Shown piece after piece: positions 56,634-64,000 of a DNA stretch of 64,000 nt (position 1 is the stretch's first letter; every line of letters begins with the position of its first letter). The DNA lies in assembly GCA_019022495.1 (NCBI GenBank), contig JAFEKR010000051.1, positions 124,001 to 188,000 on the forward strand. The letters are read 5' to 3'. Made by a program: the position numbers and the translations under genes. A model generated the notes under the pieces. It had not been told where the DNA came from, searched no databases, and saw only the letters and a program-made list of their open reading frames with translations. Source of the stretch: Epichloe hybrida. Lineage: Eukaryota; Ascomycota; Sordariomycetes; Hypocreales; Clavicipitaceae.

Positions 56634-57696
56634 GGAGGAGAAATGGAATGTGACTGGGGGGACTGGCCGATGTAGTTTACTTGACGGCGTGATGCAGAGC
56701 GTTGTCTTGTATGTGATTGGTTGTGTCGTTTGTGGAACGATGTAGTTGAGTCTTGACGATGTGTTCCATCATCTGAGAAAGAGGGAGAGGCGGCATTTTA
56801 TAAGCGTGACATAAGGTAAAACGAATGACAAGAAATGGAAAGACGGGCTTGGGAAGTGAGGCAGGCGGCCGTGGGCTGTGCTTGGCAGCTGTCAACAGAC
56901 GGCAACACCTCGACGCTTGTTAGCACTTTTAGGAGATGCAATTGATCGCTGCATGTGCATGTGCACCCCTTGTGCATATGCATATGCATATGCATATGCA
57001 ATGGTGTGTAGGTGGATGGGCGGCATATCATTTATCACACATCGTGGGAAGGCATGCATCGTAAATGAATTACTCCCTTTCCGACATCTGTGGCGGTGCC
57101 GATTCATTATCAACAATGAACAGAGGGACTTCGTTGCGACCTCAAGTCAAACTTCTATCATTTATATTATCCATACTTTTTTTTACAGCACGACGCACGA
57201 CGAGACATCATGGCCAGGAGAGCAACTGAAGTGACAATGACGGTGGCTGTTCCTGTTAATCCGTGTCTCCCGGTCTGCCATAACGCTCAAAAAGTCATTT
57301 AATCAATTATCAAATAAATCTGTATGGCTCCTCCTGCCCCACAACTAACTCCATGCAAGACGCACGGTAATCCGCATGTACCCGGTACTGATCTACCGTC
57401 AGGCCCACACGACTCGTCTTGAGCTTCATCACTTTCCGCAGTCCTTTCCATCATCGTCATCGTGCTTCAAATATACATTCTTATCTTCCTTGTTGCCTCG
57501 TCGCAGAGCAGCAAGCGTCCACCTGTCATCTATTCTCTCCAGGCGCCATAACTGCTCACATTTCATCATTGACGCCTCCTGATTGCGCTGCTACGCGCAG
57601 CAACCTCTCCTCCATGGCGCTTGATCGCATCTGACCCCCCATTCGCTCCTTTCCTGGCTCAACCCTCTTCCCGATTAATTCCAGCCCGCGCGCGCC
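56634..57696. other. Intergenic region upstream of the zinc-finger gene and MED5
   Basis: Divergent promoter region of 1.06 kb. It includes a self-complementary GCATAT repeat (56974-57001) and a CT-rich leader before MED5. No gene is called. Confidence 0.5.
56974..57001. repeat. (GCATAT)n palindromic hexamer repeat
   Basis: About four and a half units of GCATAT. Each ATGCAT/CATATG is self-complementary, so the tract can form a cruciform. Confidence 0.85.
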
Positions 57697-60600
57697 ATGA
57701 ATCGAAACAGCGACACCCTTCGCGCATTGCGTGATGCTGCTCAATACTGGTTCAAGTTCATCGCCAAGTGCATCTCCCAACGACTCGAGACCGAACGCTT
57801 CAGCGAATTTGTCCGCCTCGTCCACTCCCAACATCGACTCACTCCCTTCCTAGTCGCAGAGCTGTTTCTACGCCCACAGCCCGACAATGAAGTGAGTCTC
57901 GACCCGCGAATTCCGCCATACGTTCAAGTCCTCAGCCAGCTCGGGTATGTTGATGCTCACTCAATACTGCGTGCTTTGTACAAGTACTCGTCGTTGCACG
58001 TGCAGCTCACGTCAACGACGCAAAACAATCCCCAGGATAGCGAGGATGACGGGCAGGGCCATGCTGCCGTAAATGGTGGAAGGCGGCCGAGGCGTTGGAG
58101 GAGCTCTTCTTGGGCTGAGGAGGTCATGTTCTACCATGTCATCAAGACCATGGTCGAAGGCACTGCTTTCCGAAATACAAAAACTGCGCTGGAGTTGTGC
58201 CATGTCATCTCCAAATGGATGGAGCTGTTCACTCTGGTGTCGAATGCATTGGCTGCCGATGTCATGGGTGAGCTGCAGCAGAACTCCCAGCTACGGGACG
58301 AACTGGACGTTTCCCGAGGTGCCTTTATTCCTCTGCTGCTGCGGTCTGTAGAAACGCCTTTGCTAGTCAAAGCCATTAGCAAGCCTTTCGCGAAACGTAT
58401 GGATATTTGATCATTTCTGCAAAGATGATGTCGGCCTGCTAACATTTGTTGACTAGAGATTCGTAAACACTTCTCAAACAGCTTATCAAGCTTTATTCAG
58501 ACGTTGCAGCCCACCCAGTTTGTTGATCGACTGGAAATGTTTCGTACAGAGACCCTGGCGAAATTTGACCCTGTTGACAAGAAGAGGCAGGCGGCTGCCA
58601 ATGCTGCCATGGATGAACTGCTGGAGACGACAGTTGGGGTAGACAACTACGTCATCCCAGATGTGCCCATCTCTACTACGAGAGCGGCATTATACGTCCA
58701 CTTGAACGCTTCGGTATGTTCCAAATCTGTCGTTGTGGCCGAAGTCTGCGCGTGGAAGCTAATTGTTACGTAGCTTGTTGGACGTCCCTTGATGGATGAT
58801 AATTCTCTGGTATCCTACATACATAATCGATGTCAGGTATGTTGCTGAAGAACCTGTTGCTGCTGACGAATGTATGAAGCGCAGCTGACTTGAATACTGG
58901 TAATACAGGGCCGAACGCAGTCAGGTGCCATTGATCTGATCCTCGCTTCCTTCGACATTCTTGCCAACACGGTGTTCCGCAGTGAGGCAGCCAAGGATGC
59001 CCATCTACTCAAGTCGTTCTTGATAAATAAAGTGCCACTGGTGCTTCGTCAGCTCTGCGCTGGTTTCGACACCAATTCTTCGGAATTTTGCATCACGGAA
59101 GCACTAAATCAGGTTGACACCAGCATCTTCCCCACCGCCTCTCTGATGTTCGACGAATCACGAAATAACAATCCTTACACAGAGAGTGTCCGCGAGGAAT
59201 TTTGTACGGCCTGTGCCCTCCACGGCTTGGTACAAAGAGAGCATGTGGAAAGAATCTTGGGCGAGACTTCCATGTCGTACGAGCCCTCACTCGAAAAACA
59301 TTCCAAGGCCAAATTGGTCCAGGATTGCCTAGCAGACGCCGACAAGATGCAAGGATTAATAAGAGATCTGGAAAAGATGGATGGCAATGTTGGAGCCGTG
59401 GCTCAAGCCTTGGTGGAAGTTATGCGTCAGCTATGTCACAACAAAGAGACCATGTCTCTCAAGATGCTGTGCAGCCAACTGGCGCAAAAACCTCAAACAT
59501 TGGACATCCTCCTACTGTTCGAGAAGCTACCAGCTGTTCTGGAGCCACTGTGTCAGTTGCTGGATAACTGGCACTACGAGGAAGACCAGGGCGAGTATCA
59601 GCCAATCTACGAAGAGTTTGGATCCATCCTGCTGCTCATTCTGGCGTTTTCTTATAGATATAGCCTGACTGCCGCTGATATTGGCATCTCGTCTCCTGAT
59701 TCGTGCGTCGCCAAGATACTGAGCAGAGCACATGTCAGCCGTGAGCGGGATGATTTGACCGACCAAGAAAAGGGACATGTCACTGGCTGGATTAAAGGTC
59801 TGTTTGATAGTGACTATGGCGGTCTTGGAGATGATTTGATGTCTTCCTGCCCGCCACAAGACTTTCATTTACTCGTGGCTACCATATTCCAGAACATTGT
59901 CGTGGCTCACACTTATGGGTATCTCAGCGACGAAGCGCTCAAGGGGGGCATCGAATGTGCGTATTTGTGTCATTCTCACAGTTTCTTGTTTTTTTCTTGT
60001 TCTTGACAAGGGATCAGCTAACTTCTTGGACACAGACCTAGTTGATACTTTTCTGCTACCTTCGCTGGTTCCAGCCTTACGGTTCCTTGCAGACTATTTG
60101 TGGGTAGAGCAAAAAGAGCAAAAGGCCATCATAAAGATTCTCCAGCTTATTCTGCTGCCCACGTCGATTTCTGGAGAAGCAAGCGCCATGCTATCATCCG
60201 TGCGGAACCTGGTTGCAAGCCCGCTAGAACATTCGCTGCGAACCCATCAACGTCAGGATCCCAAAAATCAAGACATTGAGCCGCTTTTGAGAGCCCTCAA
60301 AGATAGCCTGCCTGTTTCACGGCGGACGGGAGGCGCGGATCACTGTGAGCTCGAATCGTGGGCCAACAGCTCGAGCACGGGGATCGCGGGAGCCCTGCGA
60401 CATACGGTGCAAGGGCTGGTGCAATGGGCGATGCATCCAGGAGCCAACATGATGCCGACGTCTTACACACACAGACAAGTCATTGCCGTGATGCGAGTCA
60501 CGGGAGCAAAACGGACGCTTCGCTTACTTCTCGATGAGATCCGAAGTCAGTCCGAGGCTGGCGGCGCGAGCATCGTTTACGACGTAGTTGGGGCCATTGT

Positions 60601-61102
60601 CTGCGCGCCCAACGTCACAAATGAATCGGCTCCCACGAACCACATGATGGACGCCTCTGGGAACGTGCCGACTGCAATACAACGGCCGCTGACGCTTCGC
60701 CAAGTCCTTGGCTCGGCCGCGGAGCAGGCTCGTAAACTGCAAAAGCAGGACGCCGTGCTGGCAGACATAGTGGTGCGTCTTCACCGACGTGTCGAGGCAC
60801 ACATGGCCATGCCCCAGCCGCGGGTCATGCTCGAAGCACCAGGGATGCAGCTAGATCTCACAGCAGCTGGGACCGGCCTCGGCGACGTCGATGCCATGGC
60901 GGCAGCGGCAGCGGCAGCGGCAGCGGGTGTGGGAAGGGACAGCCTGGGCAGTGTCGACACGGTACATGTAGGATTGGACATGGGCTTGGGTGGGCCAGGG
61001 AGCGCGGGAGGTCTGGATGCGAGCGATGGAGACTTGTTTGGAGGACTGGACACGAGCATGGATATGTTTGGATGGGACGGCATGGACCTGACGGGTAATT
61101 GA
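57697..61102 (+). CDS. MED5: MED5 (NUT1): Mediator tail subunit 5
   Basis: Med5/Nut1 is a subunit of the Mediator tail module that links activators to RNA polymerase II. Exons are 57697-58396, 58457-58713, 58774-58836, 58909-59956 and 60036-61102, giving 1044 aa. It is largely alpha-helical. Recognisable family stretches include RFSEFVRLVHSQHRLTPFLVAELFLRP, PRIPPYVQVLSQLGYVDAHSILRAL, VSYIHNRCQGRTQSGAIDLILASFDILAN and LADYLWVEQKEQKAIIKILQLIL. The tail is glycine/aspartate-rich with a poly-Ala run (about residue 975; GCAGCG repeat at 60898-60927) and ends DMFGWDGMDLTGN. All four introns are 60-79 bp. The splice at 58396/58457 (Q-IRKHFSN) restores frame cleanly. Confidence 0.92.
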
Positions 61103-61556
61103 TTGTCGAATTGTCGAGCATCGAATGGGAAATACAACAAGTCACGTATATGCCAGACGGATGAAGGGCTGTTTTTAGCCCTCAATATGCGCGTCTCGCG
61201 GGGTTCACAACGTCATTGTGAGGAGACACGGCCCACGAGCCTTTATTTCGCCAATTTTTCCGGCAGTAACGCTTTTGGGAAAGCGCCGATCTGCCCGTGA
61301 TGTCAGTCCCGTTGGTTGGGAATCAGACCGTTGGCAATTCCCTGGACGGGCTTAGGGAGTTTATGTGAATGGTCTACTTCTACACCGCCGTTTTTTTTTT
61401 TTTTTTTTTTTTTCAACTCTCCAGTCGTGAGATGACAAATATCACGGGGGCCGCTTCGCTTGTCTGATTGTTATTCCATGTTTCTGGGAACCCCCCTCCC
61501 CCCCCCTTCTTCCCCTTTTTGTTTCTACTGATTTCAGCAAACTGGTTATATTCGGT
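61103..61556. other. Intergenic region MED5-GH3
   Basis: Contains a 23-bp T-run (61391-61413) and a C-rich run (61490-61507) in the GH3 promoter/leader. No gene is seen. Confidence 0.5.
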
Positions 61557-64000
61557 ATGCGGGTTCCAAGCTTCGCGGTGCCATTCGCGGCAGCGGCGGC
61601 GGCGGCGGCGGTATCACCGTCTGTGTACCCAACTCGTACGTCATCTCATTTCACTTTTAATCTGGTCCTTTTTTCCCGGTGTTGGGGAAGGGGTGCGGAG
61701 GGTTCTCGATAGTTTGGACATGTATTGATTGACGTTTCTTACGTGGCAGCTGAGGGCCAAGGCATCGGGCAATGGGCAGATGCGTACGCCAGCGCCCGCG
61801 CGTTCGTCGCGCAGATGACGCTGGAGGAAAAAGTCAACATCACGCGCGGCTACACTGACGAGAGCAACACGTGCGCGGGCAACACGGGATCCGTGCCGCG
61901 CCTGAACTGGCATGGCCTGTGTCTCATGGATGCAGGTAATGGGGTGAGGGCGACGGACATGGTCAGCGCGTGGCCGTCGGGTCTGCATGTCGGGGCGAGC
62001 TGGGATAGGAACCTTACGTACGAGAGGGCTTTGTGGATGGCGAGGGAGTTCAGAGCCAAGGGGGGTATGTTTTGACTCATCGAACAACTCTCATTCTTCT
62101 TCTTCTTCTTCTTCTTCTTGTCCTTCTACGGGCGTCAGGGAGAGCGTCAACTGACATGGATAGCTAGTGAATATTGCGCTGGGCCCCAATGCCGGCCCCC
62201 TTGGGCGCACGCCTCTTGGCGGACGAAACTGGGAGGGTTTCTCGGTAGACCCGTACTTGTCGGGGCGGTTGAATGCCGAGACGATCGTGGGGATGCAAGA
62301 TGCTGGAGTCATGGCGAATCTCAAGGTGCGCCTTCGCCTTCTTTCACGACGGATGGAGAGACCAATCACAATACTAACGCCGCAATGTAGCACCTCATCG
62401 CAAACGAGCAGGAGACGTACCGGCGTCCGTATTTCGGCGTCGAGGCAGCGTCCTCCAACATTGACGACAAGACTCTACACGAGTACTACCTCTGGCCGTT
62501 CATGGACGGCGTCAGAGCTGGCGCCGCCTCCGTCATGTGCTCCTACAATCGGATCAACAACACGTATGGCTGTGAAAACAGCAAACTCATGAATGGAGTG
62601 CTGAAAGGGGAGCTGGGCTTCCAGGGCTTCGTCATGCTCGACTGGAACGCCCAGCATACGCTGGACAGTGCCGACGCGGGTCTGGACATGCTCATGCCGT
62701 CGGGGGGCTCTTGGGGCAACAACTTGACGGAGGCGGTGCGCAATGGCACTGTTGACGAGAAGAGGGTTGCGGACATGGCTACGAGGTATGGTTGCTTGCT
62801 TGCTTGCGTCCTCGGAACACGAAAACGATCCGAGAAGAGCTGCGCACTGGAATGGAATGGAATGGGAATGGCTAAATTCTTGTTGGTCATGATAGAATTC
62901 TAGCCGCGTGGTACCTCGTCGGCCAGGACAGGGATTTCCCTACGCCAGGAGTGGGCATGAAGAAGCTGACGGAGCCTCATGAGCCCATCGATGCGCGGGA
63001 CGTCCGATCGAAGCCTGTTCTTATGGAGGGTGCTCTCGCAGGACACGTGCTTGTGAAGAATGAAAAGCAGGCTTTGCCGCTGAGGGAGCCCAAGATGGTG
63101 TCCGTGTATGGGTACGATGCCACCGTGCCGGCGACCAAGAATGCCGACACGCTGTTTCAACTGGGATACATGTCCTCCAGGGAAATGGGCCAGGCTGTGC
63201 TCGGCAGGGAGCATCATTTCGATCAGGCAGCGAGGGGGGGGACCATCGTGGCAGGAGGACGAGCTGGGTCCAATGCACCGCCGTATATAAGCGATGTAGG
63301 TTTTCCTTCTTCTTTTTTTCCCCCAATACTGAGTCGCCTCGTAGCCCCTGAGTGCCATTCAGCAAAGGGCAAAAAAGGACAACACATGGGTCAACTGGGA
63401 GTTGTCCTCGTCGAACCCCGACGTCAACGGCGCCTCGCAAGCCTGTCTCGTCTTCATCAACGCCATGGCCACGGAGGGCTGGGACCGCGAAGGCCTGCAC
63501 GACGACTTCAGCGATGCTCTCGTCAAGAACGTCGCCGCCAAGTGCGCCAATACGATTGTTGTGATTCACGCAGCTGGTGTTCGGCTTGTCGACCAGTGGA
63601 TCGAGCACCCCAACGTCACGGCCGTCGTCATCGCCCATCTGCCGGGCCAGGATAGCGGCAAAGCCCTCGTCAGCTTGCTGTGGGGAGAGGACAACTTCTC
63701 TGGCAAGCTCCCGTATACGCTTGCCAGGAACGAATCCGACTACCCCGTGTATGCGCCGTGCGGAAGGGGGCGGGATAATACGACGAGCCCGCAGTGCGAC
63801 TACACAGAGGGTGTGTATCTCGACTACAGGGCCTTTGACGCGAGGAACATGACGCCCAGATACGAGTTCGGTTACGGCCTGAGCTACACGTCCTTTTCGT
63901 ACAGCGACTTGGTGCTATCGACCGTCGAGGGACTGTGCGCGTCGTCGAGCAGTGGTACGAACCTGTGGGACGTGGTTGCCACGGCGCAAGTCACGGTGAG
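61557..64000 (+). CDS. Secreted GH3 beta-glucosidase (3' end outside window)
   Basis: Glycoside hydrolase family 3 enzyme, expected to cleave cellobiose and aryl glucosides outside the cell. Exons are 61557-61635, 61750-62064, 62168-62325, 62391-62785, 62896-63295 and 63345 onward. The first exon encodes a signal peptide ([10 protein letters not shown] followed by Ala7). The mature start is [20 protein letters not shown]. The (alpha/beta)8 domain shows [27 protein letters not shown] and [25 protein letters not shown]. The nucleophile Asp is at 62640-62642 ([10 protein letters not shown]). The second domain shows [16 protein letters not shown] and [10 protein letters not shown]. The final visible bases GTGAG (63996-64000) look like a donor, so exon 6 probably ends at 63995. 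Confidence 0.93.

Overview
This window is nuclear DNA of a filamentous ascomycete. The genes have short introns (about 50-250 bp) with GTRNGT donors and CAG/TAG acceptors. Proteins such as Epl1, Cnb1, Med5, the 3CxxC zinc-finger protein and an RfeF-like regulator have fungal forms. A 13.4 kb block of transposons has been rewritten by C-to-T/G-to-A mutation in the manner of repeat-induced point mutation (RIP). The overall look is Sordariomycete, probably Hypocreales; the order and species cannot be fixed from the sequence alone.

Layout. Positions 1-7.4 kb carry the first codons of a gene running off the left edge, the SNF1/AMPK beta subunit, KAE1 and EPL1. Positions 7970-21373 are one nested transposon block. 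A PIF/Harbinger DNA transposon (27-bp terminal inverted repeats, TAA target duplication) was hit by an LTR element (296-bp LTRs, AATTA duplication). That element was in turn hit by a Ty1/copia-type LTR retrotransposon (309-bp LTRs, AATAC duplication). All three are inactive and extremely AT-rich. The block separates the divergent genes EPL1 and CNB1. From 21.9 to 30.6 kb there are only CNB1 and an RfeF-like regulator, with long gene-free, microsatellite-rich stretches.

Positions 30.6-49.1 kb form a dense block of housekeeping genes: mitochondrial uS9, eEF1B-gamma, an FCP1/NIF-like phosphatase, RRP36, COQ8, ESS2, PPT1, a POP8-like RNase P/MRP subunit, SPT4, a KIN17-like protein, YJU2 and a small unidentified protein. 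Many of these sit in divergent pairs less than 450 bp apart, and translation, ribosome biogenesis, splicing and transcription elongation are over-represented. Positions 49.1-57.7 kb are mostly gene-free, with a perfect-TIR MITE, a 104-bp minisatellite, a broken short-chain dehydrogenase and one 3CxxC zinc-finger gene. The right end has MED5 and a secreted GH3 beta-glucosidase cut off by the window edge.

The genes do not form one pathway or a biosynthetic cluster. The most notable object is the three-level nested, RIP-degraded transposon block. Its boundaries, target duplications and insertion order can all be read directly. I saw no rRNA, no convincing tRNA and no CRISPR array.
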